A stretch of 64,000 nucleotides of DNA from Calliphora vicina (taxonomy: Eukaryota; Arthropoda; Insecta; Diptera; Calliphoridae). Positions 24,500-35,508 of this stretch are shown here, piece after piece. The stretch is taken from the NCBI RefSeq assembly GCF_958450345.1, contig NC_088784.1, forward strand, positions 69,465,747 through 69,529,746, in the 5' to 3' direction. A program made the position numbers and the translations under genes. Every line of letters begins with the position of its first letter. Position 1 is the first letter of the stretch. Under the pieces are notes generated by a model, which was not told the origin of the DNA, did no database searches, and worked only from the letters and a program-made list of their open reading frames with translations.

Positions 24500-26300
24500 G
24501 ATTTGAAAACGGAATAGACTAATGGCACCAAATGTCATAAGCATCATATAGAAGCTGAGTGCTACCCAAGAGTCCAATTCAACTATACTGAATTGACACG
24601 AAAGTACTGTAGCCGCCGTTAACTTAGTGAGTAGACGTAACTGAATTGGGTAGTGGTCGCAAGGGCTAGCAACGGAGAGATTTTATTCTTCATAGCGACT
24701 TTTGACTGAGCGAGGAGATATCCCACTTTATACTGACTCTTAACCCAAATTCCAGACCTGCTTAAGATACTGTATAGTGGTGAAGGCTGGCACTTAGATA
24801 CTTAAGCCCTTGAATCAAGTTTGAGGATTCAGTGAATAAAACTTACAGAAAATTGGCAAATTCTTTTGAATATTGTGTCACTCAGGCCGTTACTATTTGA
24901 CGGAAGTCTATCACCCAGACAGTTGACTGTCACGTCTTCGTTTTGGAAGACCCATATCTCCAATGGATGTCTCGATCTACCATAATTAGACATTCGATAT
25001 TCCCATAATCATCATAAATATAGAATTGATCACAGAGAACTATTGACTATCAGAGTACTGTAGCGTAAGACATTGCGAAATAATAGAGTTGAATATATTC
25101 ATGAGACATATTCAGTATCGTAGCGGCCCTATGTGATCTTGAACTGATAGTAAAAAATGTCAGCTACCATGTTTATGAAAACGAAAACTAGCTATTTTAC
25201 ATCTTCAGTTTTAAAAACATAATTCACATTGAACATAATACAATTGTCAAAATTAGTCTGGTATTTAACAATAGAAATTTGTTGCTAATTACAACCATAA
25301 ATTTATAAATTTTTTACATTGTTGCTCGTATCTCATGTTATGCTTAAACACACATAGTTAATTTATGTAAATATCTGAAAAAAAGGACTTAAAAAAAACT
25401 AACAAAACCATAATTCAAGTACGAGTACATATCCATTGGATTTATGAAAACCTTAACCTCTTCTTAAAATATCATAAATATTGTGTTTGAGTGTTTTTTT
25501 CCCATCTTTCTTAATTGTAAATTTAATCTACAAAAAGAAAAAACTTTTTTTTCACAAAAACAACCTAAAATTTGCATAAAACCAAAATTCTACAAATAAA
25601 GATCATAAAACTACAATACAATGAATTTTACATCATAAATTTATAAAACAACCACCACAGACCACCAGTAGTAACAAGTGTAAAACTAACAAAAATTCAA
25701 GTGAATCAAAAAAAAAAAGATAAATAAAACATAAAAAATCTGATAGAAATCTTGTAACTTGAAAAAGAAAAAATTGCTGCATCTCAGAGATTTATTTGTC
25801 CTTCTGTCACTGGCCAATGGAAAAACCATAAATTTGTGCAAATATTGTTGTACTTAGTTGAATGCAAATTAATGGTAATAAACATTGAACAAGATGATAA
25901 GGCAAATGTTTACAATACGTACGAGGGAGTTTTGATAATGAAATGCAGGAAATTTGTGGCAATTGTTTTAAATGTACTAGTTCAGGAAAAAATAAGTCAT
26001 ATTAAGTCCTATAACTTCTACGATTGTGTTAAAATTTTCAAAAGAGATCAAGATCATTTGGGTTAGTTTCGTTGCGTATCCTGTCACCTAATATCTAATA
26101 TCCCCTCCTAGTCCAACGCCATATTCAAGTGAAGCTCTATCTCTTTCATATAAAGTTTTTGGCGAAAATTATTTAAAGAAATCAGTACAATTTTATTGTA
26201 AATAAGTGTCCACTTAAAATCGATACGCACTGTAGTAATCATAACAACGTCCCCTGTTATCAAAATGGAAAAAGATTTACATACGTTTTTAACAACAAAT
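24500..26300. other. Intergenic, possible LINE debris, then AT-rich spacer
   Basis: 24.5-25.1 kb probably continues the minus-strand LINE in unrecognisable form. 25.15-26.3 kb is A/T-rich spacer with no motif found. Confidence 0.4.
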
Positions 26301-26316
26301 CTACCGTTATTCTACA

Positions 26317-26514
26317 ATGAATTGCAAGTCATTGGACGAATATTGCCTAAATCTTCGTCCAACAGAGATATATTGGGCAATTGTTAACCCTTGGAGGTAT
26401 AACCAGGTCTGTGCAGACCGTTTGCATATAAAAGTGTGTATAACTTTATTGTTTTTCGTGTTAGAGACAAATACTTTCATTCCTTCCTGGAATAACATTC
26501 TCCGGACACAATGA
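26317..26514 (+). pseudogene. Possible Tc1/mariner-type DDE fragment
   Basis: The first 27 residues contain LDEYCLNLRPTEIYWAIVN, resembling the C-terminal catalytic strand of Tc1-like transposases (PxLxPIExxWxxV). The following residues are not recognisable and nothing upstream supports a longer gene. The assignment is tentative. Confidence 0.3.
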
Positions 26515-26609
26515 GCAAAAAATCGAACCGATTGTGGATCCTGGTTCGGCTTAATCCAGATTTTCAAATATTTTGGTTCAAACGTCATAACCAGGTCTGT
26601 GCAGACCTA
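26400..26609. repeat. Two direct copies of a palindromic 20-mer
   Basis: ATAACCAGGTCTGTGCAGAC plus C occurs at about 26399-26419 and again at 26588-26608. Its core GGTCTG-TG-CAGACC is a perfect palindrome around TG. The spacing is about 190 bp. Confidence 0.75.
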
Positions 26610-27394
26610 TGAATAATTTGAACGTTAATAAAAATTAAAAAAGAAAACTATACATGTGATAGCTATTTCCTATGTATAATGTAAGGGGTTTCACACATTA
26701 ATAATGCATGTGCATAATTGTGGTTTCATTGCATATATGTATCAGAGCTGTAAATGAATCATTCTTTTTTGATTTTAATTCATTATGAATTAGCTAAATT
26801 TTGAATTAATTCATTGAATTGAAAAAATAAATTGAATGAAATTTGAATCAATTCAAACGAATTAGGCAGAAATGAATTTCAATTCATTTCCAATTCAAAT
26901 GAATTTTAAAAATGAGTTGCAATTCATTTACAATTCATTTGAATTGAATTGATTTTGAATTAATTCAAATGAATTAGAAAAAAGAATTAGCAATTCAAAT
27001 GAATGATTCAAAAATGAGTTGCAATCAATCAAATTCAAGAGCAGATCTCTAGGGGGAATGAACCAAAATGAAAATATCCAGTACAAAAATTGAAAAGCCT
27101 TGTCCTGTATGCGCGCCTGATCAATGAAAACATGGTGTTTGGAGTTTATTTCTTCAAGAAGAACTGATTTTTATTTTGAAATACGCTGAACGACAAAACA
27201 TATTTAATATTCAAGAAGCAATTAATAATTTTTGAAATTTTGTGACCCACGACCACCTAACAACAAACTTTTTGCTAATATTTATATTATATTTATTTCA
27301 AAAAAATAGAAACTATCTTCCAAAAATAATCAAAAATCAGGAAAAATAACAATGTATGTAGTTCAAAACACAATTGAGGGCTAATTAGATTTAA

Positions 27395-27529
27395 TTAGAA
27401 TGCAACATTCACCTTAAACAACAATAGCTTTTCAAAATTATCATCTGAAAGAAATCCACGTTTAGGGATGTTTAGAATAGAGGCGTACGAAAATAATCTT
27501 TCAACACCAGCTGACTATGGTAACGGCGC
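27395..27529 (-). pseudogene. hAT transposase C-terminus (dimerisation motif)
   Basis: The minus-strand frame reads SAGVERLFSYASILN, then PKRGFLSDDNFEKLLLFK, ending at a TAA (27395-27397). This is the classic hAT C-terminal pattern (S-A-x-VERLFS, PKR, LSD-x-x-FE-x-LLF). A TAG lies directly before the SAG residues. Further upstream the frame continues on the far side of the Transib insertion (29148-29200) as KSSFKYNAPLP, in register once the insertion and one target duplication are left out. The catalytic DDE core is missing. Confidence 0.85.
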
Positions 27530-29147
27530 ACATTGGTTGAAGTTCATACAACGAGCGGCTAAAAATAGAAGAAGTTGTCCAACGACAATGAAACTTGGCA
27601 CATAGACAGTTTTTGTTTGAATCAAGAAAAAATTTAAAAATCAAAATGATCCGCCCACTTTTACGCCCACCTCCCATACAAAGTGAAAATTAAATTTTGA
27701 CCTACGGCATTGATTTTTGGCACATAGCATTTTTAAACACTCAGAATCATTTGTGTGAAATTTTATAAATATCCGCCCACTTTTACGCCTACTTCCCATA
27801 CAACTTGTATTGAAAAAGTTTCATAACTCCCTTGATTTTTAATGCATCAACTCAATTTTCTCAAAAAATAAATATTATGATTATAGAATCGGCTCATGAA
27901 AATATATACCTGATCCGCCCACTTTTACGCCCATCTCCCATAGAAAAAACATGAAAAAGTAATCGTACTTAAATTTTTTGATTTGCAGCTTTGAGCGAAA
28001 TCTATTTATGAATGGGTCTGAAGACAATAAAATATTATGCATTACGTCTTCATTAGTGGCTATACGTCCAATTCTTTGCGAATGATGTAATCTATAGGCT
28101 CTATAGTCTTTATTCCTATCTTCCTGAGCTTCCACGGATAGCATACCTGATACAAATAATAAATTAAAATGTAAAAATTTATGCTCAATGATATTTTGTT
28201 TTTCTTTGTATCATTCCTTTTTTATCAATCAACTCTCATTTACTTCTTAAAATACCTGTATTATTTTATTGATTTATTTGAAGCTTAGCTATAAATATTT
28301 TTTGAAATAAAATTCATTCGCTTATGAACTGTCCACTGGTAAAGTTGACCAAATTAAAAAGCGGCGTTTTTTTAATAATAAAAAATAATACAAAAGAGGA
28401 CAGATTAAGAATTTTATAGTCCGATTTGTCCCTTTAAACAAATAAATAAAAAATATTACCCAGCTTTGACGTTGATCGACTGACTGGCTTGGGTTTACTT
28501 AATAATTTAAGTATAAAAAATAATAAAATAACAAAACACCCAGGAAAGGAGATAAATTTCTCCTTCCTACAACTAAAGAATTATGGCAACAACAACATGC
28601 ATGAACGAAAATTCATGTTTTGTTACTTTATCACTATATCACTTTATAGTTTTTTTGGAAAGGAGCAGGTAGGAGCAGCTGAATTTTTCTTTAACTTTTA
28701 GCCGAGACTTCAAGCTATAATTTGACATCTTTCGTTAAACAGCACTCCACAGCGCTAAAAAGATGCAGTCCACTGAAGTTGATGAACATTGAAATTTTGA
28801 TGTTGTTTATATTTTGTTCTACGAAATTTTTTATATGGAACTTTTTCCAACTTTTTTTAATGCAAATCTCATCTATGGCATTTGTCATTTACGAAAATAT
28901 ACAACAAAGTCAAATGATAAGTTTACTGTGATTGTACCAAAAGATTGAATATACAGTAAATTTGCATGCCATTTTAAACGAGCGAACATATATGTACTTC
29001 GATCGTGTCTGTCCAAACAAATAATAAATATATCAGCCTAATATTACGGAATCATAATATTCAGATATCTGACAACAAAATACCAAAAAATTATCCAAAT
29101 CGGCGAACATGAAAAAAATTAATTTCGGCCACTCTTCAACCAATGTG
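27530..29147 (-). mobile_element. Transib (RAG1-related) transposon, internally deleted
   Basis: The ends are exact 14-bp inverted repeats, CACATTGGTTGAAG and CTTCAACCAATGTG. CGGCG lies immediately outside both (27525-27529 and 29148-29152). A 5-bp CGGCG duplication and a CAC-starting terminus near CACWATG (here CACATTG) are the diagnostic features of Transib. The minus strand carries a Transib transposase C-terminal exon at 27881-28144. At 1.6 kb it is shorter than the usual 3 kb or so, and most of the transposase is not recognisable, so it is a defective copy. Three CCGCCCACTTTTACGCC repeats lie in the 3' part. Confidence 0.85.
27881..28144 (-). pseudogene. Transib transposase C-terminal fragment
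   Basis: The frame starts LSVEAQEDRNKDYRAYRLHH, then continues RIGRIATNEDVMHNILLSSDP and FINRFRSKL. This matches the conserved Transib C-terminal block (S-E-EAQE-x-RNKD-x-R, then TNED-x-xH-x-LL-x-SSDP), whose EAQE glutamate corresponds to the third DDE acid shared with RAG1. A sequence resembling a splice acceptor (TTTGTATCAG) directly precedes it. Residues after about 55 look like non-coding read-through. The Asp-bearing upstream exons were not found. Identification is from remembered family pattern, not an alignment. Confidence 0.75.
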
Positions 29148-29494
29148 CGGCGCATTATATTTAAAGGAAGACTTTTTAACCGTCGATTAATTATACTGCA
29201 TACTTAATGACATTGAAAAATCTGCTGCAAATTTCGCGTTGGAGTTGGAAATGAATTGCTAATTTTTTTTCTAATTCGTTTGAATTAATTCAAAATCAAT
29301 TCAATTCAAATGAATTGTAAATTAATTGAATTAATTCAAAATCAATTCAATTCATTTGAATTGGAAACGAATTGCAATTCATTTTTACCAAATTCATTTG
29401 AATTGACTCAAATTTCATTCAATTCATTTTTTTGTGTGAATGATTCGCGAATTAATTAAAAAATGAGTGATTTATTTACAGCTCTGCTACTAAT

Positions 29495-30360
29495 CAATAC
29501 ATTATGGTAGTCACATGATATTTTAAAAGCATTTGACCGGGGAGTCATGATGCATTTTGAAGTCTGTGTGTGAATTTTCACACCAACCAGAGAAACAAAT
29601 CTAACACGGCTTTAGGGGATTTAAAAGCTGTCGATTAACCCTCTAATGTAATCGTATTAGTTATATTTATTCATAGCCACAGTACAAATCTAAGTGATAT
29701 CAGATGGTTGGTAAATGCCAAAAGAAGCAAACAAGGCACAACCAAATGCCAAAACATTATATTTATTAAGCTGAAATTTGTTAAGTTTTGTTAGTTCAAA
29801 TATTCAATCCAATGACTAGAAAATGTGGATGTAATTCTGCTTTGTAAACCTTCGAAAGACTCATAATCGTCGATGGATCGAAAAAATTATTAAATTATCT
29901 TTATGGCACCTATTCAGAGAACTTACCAAGTTCTACTTCAAAGATTTTTCGAACTTCTCTATGTGCCTGGAGCTGTGAAATTCCAGCTGGTTGAACAAGA
30001 ACCAGCTAGAATCGCTGAATTTTAAAACATTATTCATGGTATCAAAACTAAGGACTCCATAGGTGGGTCATGGATTATCTAAGTAATCGGAAGGCTGTTG
30101 TGAAGTTTACGACACATCTTCAATATCTTATAAAAATTATTTAGTAGTTCCGAAGGCCATGATCCTGTAGTGATTCCTGTTTAATATAAACCTTACTAAA
30201 CACCTTGTGGAAGCTATCTTCTATTGCCACTATCGTAATCGGCAATGCTCTTCTTAATCGCTTGAAGTCGATTGTGAATAAATTGTGTCTCTGTATCGCA
30301 CAAACATTTTGGATATCATGTTCTTTTAAAGCGTTTGACGGTTTGGAATGAACATGGATA
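29495..30360. other. Intergenic, no gene confirmed
   Basis: A frame near 30062-30110 reads VMDYLSNRKAVVKF, faintly like the YLSxR-x-x-V-x-F strand of LINE reverse transcriptases. Nothing else around it supports this, so it is left unassigned. Confidence 0.3.
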
Positions 30361-30364
30361 CACT

Positions 30365-31460
30365 CATCCGTGACTTATCAACAAATATCTTCGGATCTGC
30401 GAGAGTCCCTCATTGTTATGGATGGACATGGATTCTCTTCGAGGAATGCATTGTGATGCAGTTTTTGTTTCCAGCCGAGGTATGCTTAGTCTGTCCAGGT
30501 TCTTCAAAGGTGTGCTTCCTTTGAAATCTTTACCACAGAGCTGTCTTGGATCTTTGGGATATGTTGGTTAATGGGCGAAGTTTGTAATAGTGAATTCGAC
30601 GAGATAAACGCTTCGGCTCTCGGTCGGCTAACGACTATTGTAAATACTGTCTATGGATGCAATCCGAGGAGATAAATTCTGCAGCTCTCATAGGCTGACT
30701 ACAACTTATTTTCTATGACTAGCTAATGAGTACAATCCGAGGAGATAATTGCTTCGGCTCTCGGTCGGCTAACTACTAATTATTCGTAAATACGGCTTAT
30801 GGATGCAATCCGAGGAGATAAATTCTTCAGCTTTCGGTCGGCTAACTACAGATTTTAACAACAGTATTAATACGAAGTAAGAATATAGACCTCGTCTAAT
30901 TATGCTTTGTTACCCGGGCGCAAAGTATAAGTAGATCGGAACTTCGATTCTAGCTCCTCTGTTCATGTTTTTCTTAGATATCTTATATCAGAATTCACAT
31001 AAACTGTTTGGGAATTATTGACAACAATATGCTAATATATATTGTATTAGTATTAATTATGTTATGATGATGTATTGACTGTTGTAACTGCACGTTACAG
31101 GATATGTTCGGAAGACATTACGAAGTTGAATTCTTCGATACATGACATTTTAGGAAAGATCTTATGATCTAAGAAAGTTCACTATTGTCATAGACGGATA
31201 CGGATTCCCCCATCCATAACATATCAGGAAATATCTTAGGATCTTGACCGATTGAGAATAAATTCCGACTCGAAAACGCACAAACACTTTGCACTGCAAT
31301 TACCAAAACTATTGCTAGATATCAAGGCATATCAGGAAATATCTAAGGATCTACGAGCAAGGTATATGTTTGGAACACATCACCAAGTTCAATTCTCCTA
31401 TATACGACATATCAGGAAAGATCATAGGATCTACGAGAGTTCATCATTGTCATGTCTTCA
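30365..31460 (+). repeat. Two families of degenerate tandem repeats
   Basis: Family one: CAATCCGAGGAGATAAATTC, followed by TTCGGCTCTCGGTCGGCTAA, recurs at about 30598, 30663, 30733 and 30808 (65-75 bp apart). Family two: CATATCAGGAAAGATCTTAG, followed by GATCTACGAGAGTTCATCAT, recurs near 30375, 31150, 31225, 31328 and 31410. The arrays interdigitate. The open frame at 31252-31557 runs through family two and is not taken as a gene. Confidence 0.7.
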
Positions 31461-31559
31461 AAGTTATTTGGGGATACCTTTTCGATTCGAGGTACGCGAA
31501 TATAATGTTACGTTCGTTGTAATTATAGTAACTTTGAGTTTCTATAGAATCATTTAGGT

Positions 31560-32400
31560 GATTAGGCTTCCAGAGACGTTGTTGGCCATACTTCTCCCCA
31601 TCTGACCTACTTCATATATACTCTGTCTATATTCGACGAAAAATTGAATTTCTGAATTTCCCATATATTGAAAAGTGCTGCATGATCAAGTCGTGCAAGG
31701 CTTCAAGGGAGGTCTTTGGATATTATAAGGGATGAAGTTGTTAACGGTCTGCTAATAATTTGGAACATTGGGGAACATTCTCGGTCGTACCATACGTATT
31801 TGAATCCGACTTCCTATTATCCCTATTTGTCTCTATTTCACTCTCAATAGAGAACAATTTTGCAAACTTTTAAATTCTCCCTCCTATATTTAACTGAAAA
31901 CAGAAGCAAATTACAAAGTAAACAGAAATTTAAGCAGAGATGCTGAACACTAAAGAACTCATGGAGCATCCAAACAGAACCGGAAGTATGTAAAACTTTA
32001 TTGATTTCGTTCTAATACGAAATGATGTTTTGACAGATTACAACGCGCATGTGGCACTTTTATACCGCTATTTGCAACGTATAACTAATTGGTATTCTTT
32101 AGGTTGAGGCATTGTTAAGATGCAAATACACACAATCAACCACAATATAATACAAATACAATTGTACTACATATTTGTGTGAATGTGTGTTTGTAAATGC
32201 AAAATTATGCAAAAATTCTTTTTTTTTGCGTATTTCTACAAATGCGTTTTGCAAATAGTTTCATTTCATATAAATACACGTTCTTTTTGTACTTCAACAA
32301 TTAGTTTAACTGGAGGATTTACCGCGAAATTAACTCAAACGCTTTTAGACGATTGTAAAGTCTAAAACAAAATAATCGTCATCAAAAGTTGTAAGCCACC
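31560..32400. other. Intergenic, no gene recognised
   Basis: No repeat or domain was identified. A TATAAATA lies at 32269-32276 upstream of the candidate first exon of the cuticle gene, but without a good initiator at the expected distance. Confidence 0.4.
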
Positions 32401-32483
32401 GTCAAAGGCAGGCTTCGCGTTAGTCGAGCGTGAAATAAGTACATGATTGTTTGCGACTTTGTCAAATATTCAAAGTTTTTAAT

Positions 32484-32675
32484 TCAGTTTTTATTGAGAC
32501 GTTAGCCGGCATTAACAACAAATAAGTGAAAACTACTGTACAGTTTTAGTTTGAAATCAAACGGAAATTTTGTTTTCGCAATTTGTCAGTGAATTTATTT
32601 GAGAAACGTTTAACAATTTTATTACATTGTAGTGGAATTTCTCACGCAAATCTAATGGATAAAATAAAATATCGG
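32484..32675 (+). CDS. Cpr47Ee: Candidate first exon of the Cpr47Ee-like gene
   Basis: ATG at 32655 opens a seven-codon frame, MDKIKYR, ending exactly at a GGTAAAT donor (32676). It is in phase 0, the phase required by exon 2 at 36819. Joined, the leader reads MDKIKYR-LIAGFLLTFTLLL-KTCHC, a textbook signal peptide: basic start, hydrophobic core, then small and Cys residues. An intron inside the signal peptide is usual for insect RR genes. ATTCAGTT at about 32482 could be an initiator; there is no clear TATA box. The implied intron is about 4.1 kb and contains repeats. This is an inference; another upstream exon could serve instead. Confidence 0.45.
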
Positions 32676-33466
32676 GTAAATTTAAAAGTGCAAAAAAATA
32701 TGAAAAATTTTAAAAACTAAATAAATAGACATTGCATGTATTTAAACTAAATTCATAAATGTTAATGAAAGCAAAGGTTCTTCAAAATGTTTTGAGTTTT
32801 CAGAGTAATGAACTTTTAACAAAACAATTTCCTACAGGAAAAAAGTTACGTTATTTATATTAACTTATTTTTTATCAAATTATTTGATGCATAAGCTCAG
32901 AGCATTATAGCCTAGATTTTCCATAAAACCGAAAATTTAAAAACGCGAGTTTTAAAAGTTTATAAATGAAACATTTGGTAATATACGAAAATACTGTAAG
33001 AACTTTGCTAATATGTTGAATTCTCATAAAGGACAACTTTTTTAAAGTTTATTGTCAGGTTAAATTTGATATGATAAATTTGTTTCTAAACGAATTGGTA
33101 AATCTCTTTATTGGAAGCTTTCCAAATCTGAATTACAGAATTTTTTTCCAGCCACAAAATTTAATGCAAAAATATGCAGGGGTTCTCATGTAGCAAACCT
33201 ATTTTATTGGAGTCCATAGAGCATAGATATTAGGGCGAATCGATTTCCAAAAAAGTCGCCCAAGTGACAAAGAAAATTGTATTTTAGGGATCAAAATAAG
33301 TAACTATGTCCAAGGAACCATACCTCTAAAATTTAAAAATCGCCCAAGTGACAAGGAAAATCGTATTCTCAGGACCAAAATAAGAAACTTTACCAAAGGT
33401 ACCAACCATACCTCTAAAATGAATTCTGATGTTCCTTATTTTGACCCAAATGTCAAATTTTGAAAA

Positions 33467-33884
33467 ATCCCATGATAATTTTTGTGGTAACAAGATTTTC
33501 GACTTTTTCGATTTATTATTGTCTTGTGCGTTCTTTTTTTTAAAAAAAATACAGCCTTCATTGGGGGAGAATCCTGACTTTAAACTACCGTAACTCATAG
33601 CCTGTTTCACAATATCAAAAGAAAGATTTCGTACGCATTCCAGGTGAAAGAAACTAATTTTGGTTTCCCTAACTACATAATTATGTGAACGAATGAATCA
33701 GTTTTCTTTCGCTTAGCATGAGAACGAAATCTTTCTTTCGATATTGTGAAACAGGATATGAGTTACGATAGTTTAAATTTAGGATGCTCCCCCAATGAAG
33801 CCTGTGTTTTTTTTAAAAAAAGAACGCACAAGACAATAAATCGAAAAAGTCGAAAATCTTGTTACCACAAAAATTATCATAACT
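33467..33884. repeat. Large palindrome, about 170-bp arms
   Basis: The left arm 33467-33632 (starting ATGATAATTTTTGTGGTAAC) and the right arm 33711-33884 are reverse complements with few differences. They share GTCTTGTGCGTTC and TTCATTGGGGGAG, and a spacer of about 80 bp lies between. The innermost part, CCTGTTTCACAATATC (33602) to GATATTGTGAAACAGG (33757), looks like a MITE of its own. The open frame at 33326-33610 lies in this repeat. Confidence 0.8.
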
Positions 33885-34279
33885 CATTTATTATTGTATA
33901 GATTTTTATTTATTTATGTGTTTTGGAAAGCAACTTTCTCACAAAAAAAAAAATATTTTACTGTCTGACGATCATCTTAGAACGTGAAGAAAATTAAATT
34001 TTTTTAAAAATAGTTAGTTTTTTAACTTAAACGATCGTAACACAGTAAATTTTCAATCGATTTTCAAAAACTCTATTCTGTTTGAAAACATATACATATC
34101 TTTTAAAAAAATAAACAATTTTAAAACCAATTTCATAGCCACTTATGATTTTTGAAGTTGTAACTTTACGAAGATCATTATTTTACTACATTTGCTAATT
34201 AAAAAAGTACTAAATGAAGTGATCGAAAACTCCATGTTCATCTAATTCAGCTTTATTTAGAGCAAAAAAACGTCAGCAC

Positions 34280-34490
34280 GTCAACACAATGGCTAATAAA
34301 TAAGTTACATGGACGAGAAAAAAACACCTGTTTGCCCAAAATGTCAAATTTTGACCCCCTCTAACTCAGATAGTTCTTGACCGATCTTGTTGAAAAATTG
34401 TGTCTAAATTATTATCCAATAAGATTATCCTATCCTTCGTGATATCGGTTTCAAAAGTTGATTCACTTGACATGATATCCCCCATATTAT
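34280..34490 (+). repeat. Dispersed repeat A, copy 2
   Basis: Ordered blocks AATAAGTTACATGGACGAGA, CCCCCTCTAACTC, GACCGATCTTGTTGAAAAAT and AAAGTTGATTCACTTGACAT. They match the minus-strand copy at 11.1 kb and the plus-strand copies at 36.4 and 45.1 kb. Confidence 0.65.
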
Positions 34491-34499
34491 TTATGACAA

Positions 34500-34965
34500 A
34501 TTTTATCTTGATAAAGACATTTATAAGAGATTTAAGAGTATTTAAGTGATGTTTGGAAGTGGACCTATATGAGAGCTATGGTCAAAAATTAACCGATATT
34601 CACAAAATCTTGTATTATGATTTGTGAATACAAATTACTGATCTGTGTAAAATTTTGGTTCAATATCAATATTTTCTGGAAGTGGTCCTTATATGGGAGC
34701 TATAACCAATGTGTATATGGGGATTAATTAGGATTACGCTATCAACTTAATAACGATATGAATGCGTATTCAAGTGATTTTCGGAATTGAACTTAGGGGG
34801 ACTCAGCAAAAAATTTAGTCTTAAGATTTGCACCAAACTTATTATTGCTGAATTTGGTACGGACTCTGCTATTTTATAGTCATTGATTGACCATAGCACA
34901 TACCATATTTCGGGAAAAATTTTGTACGAGGGCTAGGAGAAATCATGGACCTATTCTTACTATTT
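34500..34965 (+). repeat. mini-me-like repeat fragment
   Basis: Contains the phrases TGGACCTATATGAGAGC, GGTCCTTATATGGGAGC and GAGGGCTAGGAGAAATCATG, in the order seen in the fuller copies. No GTCY tract remains at this end. Confidence 0.5.
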
Positions 34966-35088
34966 GCAACGGAGTTAGTCCATTTATTATTAACAAGAGT
35001 GTAAAATTTTATGATAATAACTGCAACAAATTTACACCAATAACAAAAAATATGTAAAAATTATTTAATCTTTTAGACATTGTCTCTC

Positions 35089-35277
35089 ATAGAGAATAGA
35101 CATAGAGCGGAAACTCTCCTGTCAAAGACCTAACTCAGTTGTCAGAAACCTAAGTGGTGAGAGTGTATTAGTAGAAAAAACTATGTGAAAACAAAAACAA
35201 CACTCGTATGTGTGATTATTTTGAGTAATTTTTTTGTTTGAGTTTTTTTCTAGTTTCCGCTCTATGTTTTTTCTATG
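35089..35277. mobile_element. Short MITE with AGAGCGGAAACT inverted ends
   Basis: CATAGAGAATAGACATAGAG, followed by CGGAAACT, at the left is mirrored by AGTTTCCGCTCTATG, then TTTTTTCTATG, at the right. The element is about 190 bp with no coding capacity. The left arm is nearly identical to 2868-2926. I could not define a target duplication. Confidence 0.65.
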
Positions 35278-35380
35278 TCACCAAGTTTCGTAGTTAATGA
35301 GTTGTTTAATATAAATAAAACTAAAACACAAAATTCTTAAATATTTTTATAAAAAATAATTTATTAACAATGAAAATTAA

Positions 35381-35508
35381 TGTGCTGTTTTTCTATAGCG
35401 AACGAGTACTTTGAGTGGAAATTTAACATGTGTTTTGTTATTATAACAAAAACAAAATACATATAAAACCACCACTCAAAGCACTCGTTCGTATAGAAAA
35501 ACAGCACA
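35381..35508. mobile_element. 128-bp hairpin MITE, 37-bp TIRs, TAA duplication
   Basis: TGTGCTGTTTTTCTATA, then CGAACGAGTACTTTGAGTGG, at the left is mirrored with a few mismatches at the right, ending ACAGCACA. TAA directly abuts both ends. The element is nearly all arm and would fold into a long hairpin. Size and a TWA-type duplication suit a PIF/Harbinger-type MITE. Confidence 0.8.

Larger units (their letters stand above)
26743..29486 (-). mobile_element. hAT transposon, split by a Transib element
   Basis: CAGAGCTGTAAATGAATCAT at the left is mirrored by GATTTATTTACAGCTCTG at the right, with long subterminal arrays of AATTCAATTCATTTGAATT palindromes on both sides (26760-27040 and 29250-29460). 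The interior minus strand encodes the hAT C-terminal dimerisation region (see separate entry). The outside octamers ATATGTAT and CTACTAAT match at only four of eight positions, though both fit nTnnnnAn, so the duplication is eroded or one end has been exchanged. Without the 1618-bp insertion the hAT is about 1.1 kb, so it was already an internally deleted copy. The same TIR and subterminal repeats recur in the MITE at 54.6-55.0 kb. Confidence 0.85.

Noticed and set aside
30062..30110. Possible reverse transcriptase strand (YLSNRKAVVKF)
   Set aside because: A single 14-residue resemblance with no neighbouring RT motif on the same strand.
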